50,831 nt of DNA. Origin: Olavius sp. associated proteobacterium Delta 1 (GTDB lineage Bacteria; Desulfobacterota; Desulfobacteria; Desulfobacterales; JAFDCJ01). Position numbers and translations under genes: made by a program. Location: the NCBI GenBank assembly GCA_902749685.1, contig CACVKW010000993.1, positions 1-50,831 of the forward strand. The letters run 5' to 3'. The notes beneath the pieces were generated by a model. It was not told where the DNA came from. It did not search any database and saw only the letters and a program-made list of their open reading frames with translations. Below are positions 1-8,478 of the stretch, in pieces; the first letter of the stretch is position 1, and every line of letters starts with the position of its first letter.

Positions 1-23
1 GAGATCGTTGCTTTTTCCGGGCA

Positions 24-120
24 GATGCTGGATGCTTGATACTTGATGCTGGATATCTAACAGGACACTATCGGTGAATTTCAACGACATCCAGTATCCG
101 GAAACCAGAATCCAGGATCA
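24..120. repeat. Palindromic low-complexity word tract 1
   Basis: Bases 24-57 repeat the word GATGCTGGAT/GCTTGATACT in degenerate tandem form; bases 88-120 carry the complementary words (CATCCAGTATCC, AATCCAGGATCA). The two arms can pair into an imperfect hairpin. It lies downstream of the minus-strand lipoprotein gene. It is one of a series of such tracts in the window. Confidence 0.6.
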
Positions 121-189
121 GTCAGTACTTTAAATGGTCTTCATTGCAGCAGCGAAGTTGGATTTCAAAATTTTATGCAACTATAGGGT

Positions 190-1545
190 TCAGTGCCCCA
201 CCGTAAATGAAAATTCCTCGGACTCCTTACTTTCCCCCAAGGTATTGACCGCCGTGACGACAAAATAGTATTTTTTCCCCTTTATTAAGCCTTTCAATTG
301 GTGGGGATTTTTTGCATTGGCTATTTTAGTGCCATTTTTTCGGGTCACCCCCGGTTTATCGCTCCAATAAATATTATATGACCTTGCATCGGACACATTA
401 TCCCAGGCTAAAGTTACATCGCGCGTTTGCGAGACACTGTCCCGGGCGGTTTGATCCGGTTTTTTTATTACAGCCGGCACCGCTTTTTTACCAACGCCTT
501 GACTCGTTTTTTTAGCGGGCACAAGCTCCTCATAAAATTGCCGGGCGATAATGCGATAGCCTGCATTGTTCGGGTGAATCGGGTCGCTCATTAAATCGGG
601 GTTGTCCACAATACCGGCAAAGATATCCGGTATCAAGGTCGCGCCGGTCTGTAGCGCCAATTCGTCAAAACCTTTACCGAATCCCCGGTCCCTGCCGGGA
701 AACTTCAACCCCCCGATAATGACTTTGGCGCCACGCTGCTGGATGGTCTCAACAATGTACTTCAGGTTGCCGAATGCGATATTTTTGGCAACACCATTTT
801 TTAGATCGTTGCCCCCCAGCGTGATCAGAACACTGTCCGGTTTGGCAGACAATACATCTCGATTGAGTCTTCGCAGGGCGCTGGCCGTCGTATCGCCGGG
901 TATGCCCTTGTTTACGACCGGTTTACCAATCATTTTAGCCAGCTGTGAGGGGTAATCCTGCCCGGTACCGGCCCCGCTGCCAAAGGTGAGACTGTCACCG
1001 AAACAAATAATGATTTCCGAACCGGCTTTATCCCGGGGTGTTGCCGGGATTTGCGGCGCAGTTTTTTTCGCGACAGGCGGTTCTTCCCGAGAGGATGGAA
1101 CCGGAGTTTTGGCAGGTTGCAAGGGTTTATCGTCCGGCTCTGATTGGCCGATGATATCGCCAAATTCAATAAATCCTTCAGTATCAGCGATTGTATACGA
1201 TATTTCTTTTGATTTTCTGCTGTCCCCGGAATCAGGATAAACGGCAACAATAAAATAATAAGTGGTGCCGGGCTCTAAATCGGTAATGGTGATGGGCGTT
1301 GTGACATCAGAAATCTTGTAGCTGTTGAGTGTCGTGACCCCCGGAGAGGTGGACATATATATTTCGTAGGACGCCGCACCGGGGACATCGTTCCACGACA
1401 AGGTTAACCTGCCGCTGGTCAGCACGCTTGCCAAGGGGATGTTCTCATTACCGCATCCAGCCAGCGATAGAATTATCCACCCAAATAAACTGCAAACCAG
1501 CAGAATTTTTAATGTTTTCAAGACTATTTTTAATCTTATCATCAT
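190..1545 (-). CDS. Lipoprotein with SGNH/GDSL hydrolase flanked by two fibronectin type III domains
   Basis: Predicted lipid-anchored esterase or carbohydrate deacylase outside the cytoplasmic membrane. Seen: basic start and hydrophobic segment ending in a lipobox LAGC (residues 28-31, lipidated Cys31); fibronectin III-like domain at about 40-122; Pro/Lys-rich linker at 135-172; SGNH domain at about 176-340 with nucleophile in GDSL (Ser185), block III GGND (244-247) and the catalytic Asp/His pair in DPIHPNN (Asp321, His324); second fibronectin III domain at about 374-450. All catalytic residues are present, so it should be active. The FN3 domains suggest binding to polysaccharide or cell wall. 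The substrate cannot be told. The gene stands alone, divergent from the CheW-LysM gene. Confidence 0.9.
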   Translation of the reverse strand: MMIRLKIVLKTLKILLVCSLFGWIILSLAGCGNENIPLASVLTSGRLTLSWNDVPGAASYEIYMSTSPGVTTLNSYKISDVTTPITITDLEPGTTYYFIVAVYPDSGDSRKSKEISYTIADTEGFIEFGDIIGQSEPDDKPLQPAKTPVPSSREEPPVAKKTAPQIPATPRDKAGSEIIICFGDSLTFGSGAGTGQDYPSQLAKMIGKPVVNKGIPGDTTASALRRLNRDVLSAKPDSVLITLGGNDLKNGVAKNIAFGNLKYIVETIQQRGAKVIIGGLKFPGRDRGFGKGFDELALQTGATLIPDIFAGIVDNPDLMSDPIHPNNAGYRIIARQFYEELVPAKKTSQGVGKKAVPAVIKKPDQTARDSVSQTRDVTLAWDNVSDARSYNIYWSDKPGVTRKNGTKIANAKNPHQLKGLIKGKKYYFVVTAVNTLGESKESEEFSFTVGH

Positions 1546-2004
1546 AAAGTTTCACCCTAGACCGAATAGGCTTCCAGAGCGTATACCCTGAACCCGACCT
1601 GTTCAGAATACAGATATCATATTAAACCACGGATTAGTCAAGAAGATCTTAAACCCTAAATGACCGTAAACAAAACGGGATGATTTTCTAAATATGAGAT
1701 GTATCGGGAAAGATGCCAATGCTATTTCCCTGAATCAGGTTCTCAACTTCAAACGCCATTTGACCGATAATAATATTTCAATTGCTTTGTTCCGGCTGAT
1801 TTTCTTTATGTGCGAGTCGCTGATACACGAAAAAGAAATAAAAAAGGTAAAAATATGCGCCGCCTAACGTAATTAAGCCACCGTCGTTTAGATGTACCAT
1901 TTTTTATCACTTTTCAAAAAGCAATCGACAAGCCTGGATGTGCATTTTCTCAGGGCGGATGAATTAAAAGTCAGACAATATTACTCCATTATCAAGGGGT
2001 TAGT
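1546..2004. other. Divergent intergenic region between lipoprotein and CheW-LysM genes
   Basis: About 460 bases separate the two divergent genes and must hold promoters for both. Apart from the possible small membrane peptide at 1778-1900 and the ribosome-binding site AAGGGG at 1993-1999, no clear promoter or operator was recognised. Confidence 0.4.
1778..1900 (-). CDS. Possible 40-residue single-pass membrane peptide
   Basis: An ATG at 1900 opens a 40-codon frame ending in TGA at 1778-1780. The product has a short polar N-terminus, one hydrophobic, aromatic-rich segment (about residues 7-26, with LITLGGAYFYLFYFFFVY) and a polar tail with basic residues (QRLAHKENQ). This is the usual build of small bacterial membrane proteins and loosely recalls CcmD-type peptides, but no family can be assigned. 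The ribosome site is weak (GAAAAG a few bases upstream). A competing 57-codon frame on the other strand (1694-1867) has no such structure. Coding status rests only on the composition of the product. Confidence 0.35.
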   Translation of the reverse strand: MVHLNDGGLITLGGAYFYLFYFFFVYQRLAHKENQPEQSN

Positions 2005-3726
2005 GTGTCGAACAAACAACAGGATTCTTCTTTGCTGACCTTTCGGGTCGGACCGTATCGTTTCTGCGTTAATGCTGTAGAAGCGGAAGCCATCATTGAG
2101 ATGCCCCGAATAAAATCCGTCCCCGGAGCACCTCGTTCCGTGGCCGGGGTATTTTCACACCGTAAAAAAATCACGGTTGTGGTTAGCCTCAGGCGCAAAT
2201 TCGGGTTGCAGGATCCCGACCCGCAAATATCCGGCCAGCTCATTGTGGCTCTGATCAATGGTGAACCGAAAGGTTTCTGGGTGGATGAGGTCCTCGATCT
2301 TCATCAAAATTCAGACCTGCAATGGCAAAAACTACCGACTTTAAGCAAAAACACGATAGTCGACCATATTGTCCTCATAGATGATGTTATCTTTTTACAC
2401 ACCGCTTTTGAAAAACTGTTCTATACAAAAGATACCAGGCAATTATATTCAATTTTATCTGTAGCAGCCGGTAATCATCTCGTGACAACGGAGTCTAAAA
2501 GTGATCATTTGTCCGAAGATCACCAAAAATCAGAAAGTTCCGATTCTGTGCCCACTGACAATACTGCTGTATTGGCAGGGGATAAAAATATAACTCGAAT
2601 CTCTCAACCGGAAAATCCCCGCAACTCAGCGTCGAATAGAATCGGCTCTTGTGCGACTACGATTTCAACATCCTTTAAAAAAGAGACTGGTATTGCCAGG
2701 TATCAGAAATCGGTCGGGCCAATAAAAAATAAACCCGCGTACGGCATCCGAACAACAAATCATAATATACATAAACCAGGGATCCGACTTTATTCCGGAC
2801 CTGGCAGCCGACAAAATATATCTCAACCCTGCGGAATCATCGGAAGGCCATTTATAAATAATATCCAGAACAGGACGTACGGGGTCCACCCCGAGTTGCC
2901 GGCTGAAAAGGGCATTTGGCGAAAAATGTTGATTGTCGGCCTTATGTTTATGACCGTTTTGGGCGTTTTCACGGCGTTATGGTGGCCGGCAAACCGACAG
3001 GATGGAAATGATCCTTCGAATCTCATGGAGGCATCAGCAACTTCAAACTCAATCGAAGCAGCAGCAGCGTTGCAGGCAACACCGCCTCAGGTAGTGTCCG
3101 GTGAAAAAGTACCCGGCAGGGGGTCTGATCCCGCCCCCTCAATGGAAATATCGCAGATAAAAGCAGCGGGCATTTCAACTGATTCTGCAGCTCCAACCGA
3201 AGAAAATGAGTCCCAAATCGACAAGACGGTTGTCATGGTAGAATCATCTGCTTCAGAGTCGGTTGAAAAAGCGCAACTGTTTGAAGCTGACCTTTCCGTT
3301 GAAGACTCCAAGGAAATAGAGCCCCGATTCGAGATGGCTGACGCGGAAGAACCGCCAGAATCAGACTCAGGTGTAAAAGAAGAACCGTTGGAAGCTCCCC
3401 TTCGCGCGGATAAAACCGGCGAAGAAATCCTCAGAATTGAAACTGACGATTTTACGCTGACGATCGAACGCTCTGAATCTCCTAAAATAACCCAATCCCC
3501 AAGGGAAGTCGTCTCAGAGGTAGCTGAAGAAAAGTTTATCCACATGGTTGTCAGGGGCGATACACTTTGGGATATTGCAGACCAATATCTGGGAGATCCT
3601 TTCAAATATCCTGAGCTTGCAAAACTCAGCCAAATCAAAGATCCGCATTGGATATACCCGGGCGACGTCATCACGATCGTCCGCAAAAAGATACCTGAAG
3701 CCGCGACATTATCCTCTGCCATTTAA
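2005..3726 (+). CDS. CheW domain - transmembrane - LysM fusion protein
   Basis: Predicted link between a chemosensory-type signalling scaffold in the cytoplasm and peptidoglycan outside. Seen: CheW-like domain at about residues 8-135 (FRVGPYRFCVNAVEAEAI, then PGAPRSVAGVF); a long polar, low-complexity stretch; one transmembrane helix at about 308-327; an acidic Ser/Glu-rich stretch at about 335-505; and a C-terminal LysM domain at about 513-559 (VVRGDTLWDIADQYLG, YPGDVITI). The start is GTG at 2005, chosen for the AAGGGG five bases upstream. CheW domains dock to CheA and chemoreceptors; LysM binds GlcNAc-containing cell wall. I know of no standard family with both. The next two genes also encode membrane proteins on the same strand and probably work with it. 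Confidence 0.85.
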   Translation: MSNKQQDSSLLTFRVGPYRFCVNAVEAEAIIEMPRIKSVPGAPRSVAGVFSHRKKITVVVSLRRKFGLQDPDPQISGQLIVALINGEPKGFWVDEVLDLHQNSDLQWQKLPTLSKNTIVDHIVLIDDVIFLHTAFEKLFYTKDTRQLYSILSVAAGNHLVTTESKSDHLSEDHQKSESSDSVPTDNTAVLAGDKNITRISQPENPRNSASNRIGSCATTISTSFKKETGIARYQKSVGPIKNKPAYGIRTTNHNIHKPGIRLYSGPGSRQNISQPCGIIGRPFINNIQNRTYGVHPELPAEKGIWRKMLIVGLMFMTVLGVFTALWWPANRQDGNDPSNLMEASATSNSIEAAAALQATPPQVVSGEKVPGRGSDPAPSMEISQIKAAGISTDSAAPTEENESQIDKTVVMVESSASESVEKAQLFEADLSVEDSKEIEPRFEMADAEEPPESDSGVKEEPLEAPLRADKTGEEILRIETDDFTLTIERSESPKITQSPREVVSEVAEEKFIHMVVRGDTLWDIADQYLGDPFKYPELAKLSQIKDPHWIYPGDVITIVRKKIPEAATLSSAI

Positions 3727-3808
3727 CATTTGACTAATTCTGCAAACTTACCTATTTTATTAGCGGTATAAGATTTATTACCTGAATTTTGCATTCAAGT
3801 AGCCCCTA

Positions 3809-5014
3809 ATGAAGTATGAGGTCAAGTTACCGCAATTGATTTGGAGCGATGATTGGTGCGCTAAAATGCAGGTATCAACCAATTTAATCAGCATACCAAT
3901 TCTGGCCATGAACTCAGATCAAGATAATCAGCGATTGCCGGTGAAACTTAGCGCTTCTGATGTTCAGATCCAGCCCGCAACAGCCGCTCAGGCAGTGATG
4001 GGTCATCTGCCCGGAACGGATTCCATCAAATCAGATGAAAAAATTCAGATTGCCCGGGAAGAAGGCTATGATCCCATGGCTATTGATCTGGCCCTGGCTC
4101 CTCCCGGTGCCACCATTGCAGATAAAATTCGCTTGCTGATCTTAATCATTGTTGCCGCTGTCCTGGTCATCTTCTTTTTCCCGCTGAATCGTTTTTTCAA
4201 ACCGGCTCCTCGAGATTTAGGGTCCATGAGCATCGGCGGCCCAATTCTCGAAGCGTCATTGAAGGCTTCGGATTTCCGCCATAAACCATGGCTGAAAGCG
4301 CTGGTTAAAATCGACCGCCTTTACTTCCAGGAGGGCAAACTCAGTGAAGCGATACAATTGGCGGAATTAGAACTCGAGCAAGTGCCCCTGAAGGACCGGG
4401 AAAATTGGCAGAAATTATTTTATCGTTACTGGGAGTTGCTAATCGATGCAGACCGCGTCCATGTGTTGAAAATATCTACCCGGGCCTATTTAAATGCATA
4501 CCCTGAAGATCCATTTACCAATTATTATTTTGCCCGGGCCTTTCTTAAGGCCGCCGATCGTAATCACAGCTTCACACCGGAGACAAAAAACGCCTATCGA
4601 CAGGAAGCCGAAATCATCGCCCGCCAGCTTGATCGGACTTGCAGCACATTATTCGCCCAAAAAAAACACCCGGACGTCAGCAAGGTAAAATTGCAAGGTA
4701 TACGAGATCTTTATCAAAAATTGCGTCTGGAGCAGGCCAAATTATTTGTTCTAATATGGAAACTCGGAAGCTACGAAGAAGACGATCACCCCGATGTCGT
4801 CTACCGCGATAAAGCATTGGACATCTGTGAAAGTGAAGAACTTGCGGACATGAAAGAGGCCAAAGCGCTCATGTCCGTTATTTATACCCACATTCTCGAT
4901 CGCTGGAACTGGTTTGAAGGTCAACAAATCATTCAGGGCCAACTCCAGAAAAGAAAAAATTTTCAAAAACAGCTTGATGCACTCAACACAGAGCTCAGAG
5001 AAGCCGAAGAATAA
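3809..5014 (+). CDS. Single-pass membrane protein with TPR-like helical region
   Basis: Function unknown. Seen: a polar N-terminal region of about 105 residues, one strongly hydrophobic helix at about 107-126 (IRLLILIIVAAVLVIFFF), and a helix-rich C-terminal part of about 260 residues with TPR-like spacing (LYFQEGKLSEAIQLAELELE, then YPEDPFTNYYFARAFLKAA). Charged residues around the helix favour a cytoplasmic N-terminus. The ATG at 3809 has no good ribosome site; a start at a downstream Met (for example Met34, before NSDQDNQ) is possible. The stop overlaps the start of the next gene by one base (TAATG), so the two are translationally coupled and probably act in one complex. Confidence 0.7.
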   Translation: MKYEVKLPQLIWSDDWCAKMQVSTNLISIPILAMNSDQDNQRLPVKLSASDVQIQPATAAQAVMGHLPGTDSIKSDEKIQIAREEGYDPMAIDLALAPPGATIADKIRLLILIIVAAVLVIFFFPLNRFFKPAPRDLGSMSIGGPILEASLKASDFRHKPWLKALVKIDRLYFQEGKLSEAIQLAELELEQVPLKDRENWQKLFYRYWELLIDADRVHVLKISTRAYLNAYPEDPFTNYYFARAFLKAADRNHSFTPETKNAYRQEAEIIARQLDRTCSTLFAQKKHPDVSKVKLQGIRDLYQKLRLEQAKLFVLIWKLGSYEEDDHPDVVYRDKALDICESEELADMKEAKALMSVIYTHILDRWNWFEGQQIIQGQLQKRKNFQKQLDALNTELREAEE

Positions 5015-6180
5015 TGAGCAATTCTGCAGCAAAAGCACCATCAGTCTCCAATAGCCGACCGACTGAGGATCGGCGGTCCTCCGGAGTGGTCGGCATTGGT
5101 GATCCCAAATGGATTGCGATTGCCTTGCTATATGTCGCTGCCATGGCGCTGATGGGACAGGATCCCTGGTATGGAGAAAAATATTTTACCTACAACCAGG
5201 GGATTTTTGTCGGTATCCTGGCGATTCTGCTGGTAGCCGGGTTCTGCTGGGAAATTTATCTAATGGGGCGTCCTGCGGGCATCAACCTTGTTTTACATTG
5301 CCTGCTGGTTGTTCCGGTCGCTTTGCTCATCGGCAGAATTGCTGGCCTGCCCTCTGCTCCGGAAGCATCCTACGGCCTGTTGGGAAAACTCAAAGACTAT
5401 GTGGTCAGTCTGACTGACGCCTCCGGCATGGGAAGTATTCTGCCGCTCTGGATTCAGGATGTTTTTCGCAGTCCCGGAATTTTACTTCTCATCTTTTTTA
5501 CCTCGATCGCCTTCACCCAGAAAAAGGCCAACCGTCGTTTCGCGTTGGTGGTGGTCGCCTTTCTCATCCCCGCCCTGCAAACCCTCTCACACGATCCGCG
5601 ACCATCTCCGGCCTTCGGGCTGGGATTAATTGCGTTGCTGGTCGGAATTATCCTGCAATTTAATAAATACGGGGATATTATCGGCCAGCAAAATGTACTT
5701 CGTCGACTGCATGCTGTTGATGATCGACTCGAGTATAAATGCAGCCTGAGAATCGCCAAACGAGTGGTGGAGGATGGATTTATCACTGAAGATGGCGTTC
5801 TGGCAGTGGTTCAACGCGAATACGGCAAACAGAAGGAACTGGATGCCCTCTCGCTGCGGGCAGTTGCCCAGGCGATTTCTCATCGTCTGGTGCGGGAACA
5901 CCGGATATTGGAGCTTTACGGAGACGAGCGGGGGTTCTTTCTGATCCCCTGTCCGGATATGTTAACAGTGGAGTCACTATTCGATGAAATTTCAGTTTGG
6001 ATTCGAAAAATAATCATAACCGGTATCGCGGTTATCTGGCTGATTTCTCCCATTGATTTATTCCCCGATAGCATACCGGTTCTGGGCGCTGTCGATGATG
6101 CATTGATCAGCCTGGTCGGAGCCGCCCAGTGGCTGGATACGATCAAGCGCCGCAAGATTCCGGGACCGAAGGGACAATAG
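5014..6180 (+). CDS. Polytopic membrane protein with C-terminal DUF1232 motif
   Basis: Function unknown. Seen: about five hydrophobic helices in the first 220 residues (for example WIAIALLYVAAMALMG, GIFVGILAILLVAGF, AFGLGLIALLVGIIL), a soluble segment of about 110 residues, then the DUF1232 signature SPIDLFPDSIPVLGAVDD at 345-362 within a membrane-associated segment. DUF1232 (YkvA-like) proteins are small membrane proteins of unknown role; here the motif is fused to a much longer polytopic part. The start overlaps the stop of the helical-repeat gene (TAATG), so with the CheW-LysM gene this forms a three-gene unit. Confidence 0.8.
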   Translation: MSNSAAKAPSVSNSRPTEDRRSSGVVGIGDPKWIAIALLYVAAMALMGQDPWYGEKYFTYNQGIFVGILAILLVAGFCWEIYLMGRPAGINLVLHCLLVVPVALLIGRIAGLPSAPEASYGLLGKLKDYVVSLTDASGMGSILPLWIQDVFRSPGILLLIFFTSIAFTQKKANRRFALVVVAFLIPALQTLSHDPRPSPAFGLGLIALLVGIILQFNKYGDIIGQQNVLRRLHAVDDRLEYKCSLRIAKRVVEDGFITEDGVLAVVQREYGKQKELDALSLRAVAQAISHRLVREHRILELYGDERGFFLIPCPDMLTVESLFDEISVWIRKIIITGIAVIWLISPIDLFPDSIPVLGAVDDALISLVGAAQWLDTIKRRKIPGPKGQ

Positions 6181-6260
6181 CCTGGAACCAGGGACACCTG
6201 GAAACGGAGATGCGGCGAAGCAGGGAAGTTGAGAAGGTGGAGATAATTGAAGTGGGAAAT

Positions 6261-6324
6261 CGGACCCGTCGTCGTCCCAAACGGATGGGACTATGCCGCG
6301 GCAAGCATGCGGAAGTCGGAAAAA
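6261..6324 (+). repeat. 64-bp perfect inverted repeat, left copy
   Basis: Its reverse complement occurs without a mismatch at 7885-7948. It contains smaller palindromes: GTCCCA/TGGGAC around a six-base loop, GCCGCGGC and GCATGC. The pair encloses 1.56 kb with an acetyltransferase and a membrane-protein gene. It is most like a REP or MITE element. Confidence 0.9.
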
Positions 6325-6449
6325 TGGCCAAGGACTGGGTGCATAGAGCATGGCGCAGAGAGTATAGGGCATCAATGGACCGAAGGTGGGTAAGTTAGAA
6401 AGTGGGAAGGTGAGACGGTGAGAAAGTAGGACGCGTTTTAAAACAACTC

Positions 6450-6510
6450 ATATGAAACTACAAAGTTTCTTTCATCGATCGAATTGGCCGCTCAGCGACC
6501 AGCGACCGGG
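6450..6510 (+). repeat. Dispersed degenerate repeat, copy 1
   Basis: Starts ATATGAAACTACA and ends in CGCTCAGCGACCAG. A diverged relative in the same orientation is at about 33651-33706 (ATATGAAACTACAG ... CGCTCGCGACCAG). Confidence 0.5.
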
Positions 6511-6521
6511 CTGAAAAGGAA

Positions 6522-7058
6522 ATGGGGGATAGCAACTTGCAAGATATCGAAATCAAAGGCTACTATCCCGGGGTGGTCGGAAAAATTACGGAGCTCCACG
6601 CTGTTTATTACAATGAAAATTGGGGTTTAGATGTGACGTTTGAAACCCAGGTGGGCGGGGAACTTTCGGAATTTATACGGCAATTTGACGGGAATCGCGA
6701 CGGTCTGTGGATTGCCGTAAAAAAAGGTGAGTTTGCCGGAGCGATTGCGATTGACGGTGTCGATGCGTTTGGCGAAGGGGCGCGTCTGCGGTGGTTTATC
6801 GTTGATCCGCGCTACCAGGGCAGCGGCATCGGCAGAAATCTTATTATGCAAGCCCTGGCGTTTTGCAGACAAAAAGGTTTTCCCAAAGTGTATCTGTGGA
6901 CCTTCAAAGGATTGGAAGATGCACGACGGCTCTACGAAACTGTTGGTTTTCGACTTGGCGAAGAAAGTCAAATCGCCCAGTGGGGGCAGAATATACATGA
7001 GCAAAAATACGAGCTGCAGATCGCAGACATCGAAAAAGGCCGACCAACGGGTGGCTAA
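6522..7058 (+). CDS. GNAT family N-acetyltransferase
   Basis: Predicted to transfer an acetyl group from acetyl-CoA to an amine; the acceptor is unknown. Seen: the acetyl-CoA loop in RYQGSGIGRNLIMQAL (residues 97-112), preceded by the core strand LRWFIVDP and followed by the C-terminal strand YETVGFRLGEES. The N-terminal part (GKITELHAVYYNENWGLD) is typical of a subgroup that begins with an H-rich helix before the GNAT core. Purines (AAAAGGAA) lie right before the ATG, a poor ribosome-site distance. The gene lies inside the perfect 64-bp inverted repeat with the next gene, so it may have moved with it. Confidence 0.88.
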   Translation: MGDSNLQDIEIKGYYPGVVGKITELHAVYYNENWGLDVTFETQVGGELSEFIRQFDGNRDGLWIAVKKGEFAGAIAIDGVDAFGEGARLRWFIVDPRYQGSGIGRNLIMQALAFCRQKGFPKVYLWTFKGLEDARRLYETVGFRLGEESQIAQWGQNIHEQKYELQIADIEKGRPTGG

Positions 7059-7141
7059 AATCCCAAATCTTTAAATTATTTTTTTATATCTGTGTAAATC
7101 TGCGCAGATCCGTGTCCTAATAATTTAACGGAGATGAAAAA

Positions 7142-7732
7142 ATGCAAAAAGTTCAGGTCAAATTCAGCGAATGGATTGAAGATGGGTTTAACCTGTATAA
7201 AGAAAACTTCAAAACCCTGGTCCTGGCCTCAATATTTGTGGTCGTGATCAGCACAATAACGGCCTTTATTTTAACCGGCCCGATGCTGGCCGGGCTGGCA
7301 TTGGTCATCCTGGGGCTGCGGGATAAAAAAGAGCCGAAACCGCAAGTCGGTAATGTTTTTAAGGGGTTTGATTTTATCGTGCCTGCTTTTCTATACATCG
7401 CTGTGTGGGGGATCGGCATATTGAGCGTTTCCTTTATCCTGGGAGTTATTCCGCTTATCGGCCAGCTGGCATCCCTGTTCGTTGCCTATGGTGCCCAGGC
7501 CTTTTTGATGTTCGGCCTTTTCCTGATAGTGGACAGAAAAATGGAATTCTGGCCGGCCTCCCAGGAAAGCATCAATACGGTAAAGGCAAATTTCTGGCCG
7601 TTTTTCGGACTGTCCATTGTGGCAGGGTTCATCGGCAGTATCGGCGCCATTGCCTTCGGTATCGGGATCGTCTTCACCCTCCCGATTCAGGGATGCATCC
7701 TGGCGGTTGCTTACCGGGAAGTATTTGGGTAG
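7142..7732 (+). CDS. Polytopic integral membrane protein of unknown function
   Basis: Seen: a short amphipathic N-terminus (FSEWIEDGFNLYKENFKTL) followed by about four to six hydrophobic helices rich in Gly and Ala, with small polar loops; 196 residues. The opening 'domain of about 20 residues, then helices' pattern recalls small membrane proteins related to DUF975 or to the membrane part of glycerophosphodiester phosphodiesterases, but the match is by pattern only. A good ribosome site (CGGAGATG) lies just before the ATG. It follows the acetyltransferase by 83 bases and shares the segment between the inverted 64-bp repeats. Confidence 0.75.
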   Translation: MQKVQVKFSEWIEDGFNLYKENFKTLVLASIFVVVISTITAFILTGPMLAGLALVILGLRDKKEPKPQVGNVFKGFDFIVPAFLYIAVWGIGILSVSFILGVIPLIGQLASLFVAYGAQAFLMFGLFLIVDRKMEFWPASQESINTVKANFWPFFGLSIVAGFIGSIGAIAFGIGIVFTLPIQGCILAVAYREVFG

Positions 7733-8055
7733 AGGGAATGCGGAAGAAAAAGGAGCTGAAGGCTCAAAGCTGAAAGCTCAAAGTAAAAATGAGCTCTGCT
7801 CCGTGATCCCAATTCTCAGTCCTTATCTCTCTGCCCTATGCCCTTTGCGCTATGCGCCACCATTCCAAACTCGATCTTATGCCTTTTTTCCGACTTCCGC
7901 ATGCTTGCCGCGGCATAGTCCCATCCGTTTGGGACGACGACGGGTCCGCTTTCCGACTTCACTTGATCTTGCAATTCAATCAAGAATGCATAGTTTGCTT
8001 TTAATGATTTGTTCACATAACTGCTAATAAGACTTCAAACAAAGGAGGCCGCAAT
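7733..8055. other. Intergenic region with word tract and inverted repeat
   Basis: No gene supported. 7750-7785 is a word tract (GGCTCAAAGCTGAAAGCTC); 7820-7858 carries pyrimidine words (CTGCCCTATGCCCTTTGCG); 7885-7948 is the right copy of the perfect inverted repeat. A strong ribosome site AAAGGAGG for the next gene is at 8040-8047. Confidence 0.6.
7885..7948 (-). repeat. 64-bp perfect inverted repeat, right copy
   Basis: Exact reverse complement of 6261-6324, checked base by base. See the left copy for its internal palindromes. Confidence 0.9.
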
Positions 8056-8478
8056 ATGAAAGAAAAGCGCAATGTGCACTTAAAGGTTCAAGAGCTCTGC
8101 GATTGCTACGCGACTAACGACCCGCTCAAAGAAATGTCAGTGGTCATAAACGACGGCGATAAAGATGAAGCCGCCGTCAAGTGGTTAGCTTTGGCAGCGC
8201 TGCACGGCGTGAATAACAACGCTGAGGAGGTATCCATCACCCGGTTCAGGGATGGTGAAGTCAGGGTTACGGCCCAATATCGTGAATCAGAGCTGCCCTC
8301 ACCGGGCTCGGAAGTTGGTTCTAAAATAATGGATACGGTAAGAGAGATTACCCATATTGAGGGCCAAAAAGGCAAAACACCCCTGGCCCTGGGTATTCGC
8401 AATGACAGCATTCAACTTCGGGTGAAGCTGAAAGAAAAAGAAGGTCGAGAAAAGGTGACCATTAAATTTCCGGAATGA
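8056..8478 (+). CDS. Conserved-looking protein of unknown function, coupled to D-glutamate cyclase-like gene
   Basis: I do not recognise the family. Seen: 140 residues, no signal peptide or membrane helix, mixed alpha/beta character with alternating hydrophobic strands near the C-terminus (SIQLRVKLKE, EKVTIKFPE) and a helix rich in Ala (DEAAVKWLALAALHGV). It has an excellent ribosome site (AAAGGAGG) and its stop overlaps the next start by four bases (ATGA), which means translation is coupled to the cyclase-like gene. That makes a role as a partner or small subunit of that enzyme the simplest guess. Confidence 0.75.
   Translation: MKEKRNVHLKVQELCDCYATNDPLKEMSVVINDGDKDEAAVKWLALAALHGVNNNAEEVSITRFRDGEVRVTAQYRESELPSPGSEVGSKIMDTVREITHIEGQKGKTPLALGIRNDSIQLRVKLKEKEGREKVTIKFPE

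Larger units (their letters stand above)
6181..6521. other. Intergenic region rich in repeats
   Basis: No gene is supported here. It holds a purine-rich word tract (GAGAAGGTGGAG, later GTGGGAAGGTGAGACGGTG at about 6400-6420), the left copy of the perfect 64-bp inverted repeat (6261-6324), and a degenerate repeat at about 6450-6510 with a relative near 33651. Confidence 0.6.

Noticed and set aside
7816..8016. Minus-strand frame with PVVVPNGWDYAAASM as a small gene
   Set aside because: The segment is simply the 64-bp repeat plus a word tract; its other copy at 6261 has no matching gene around it.
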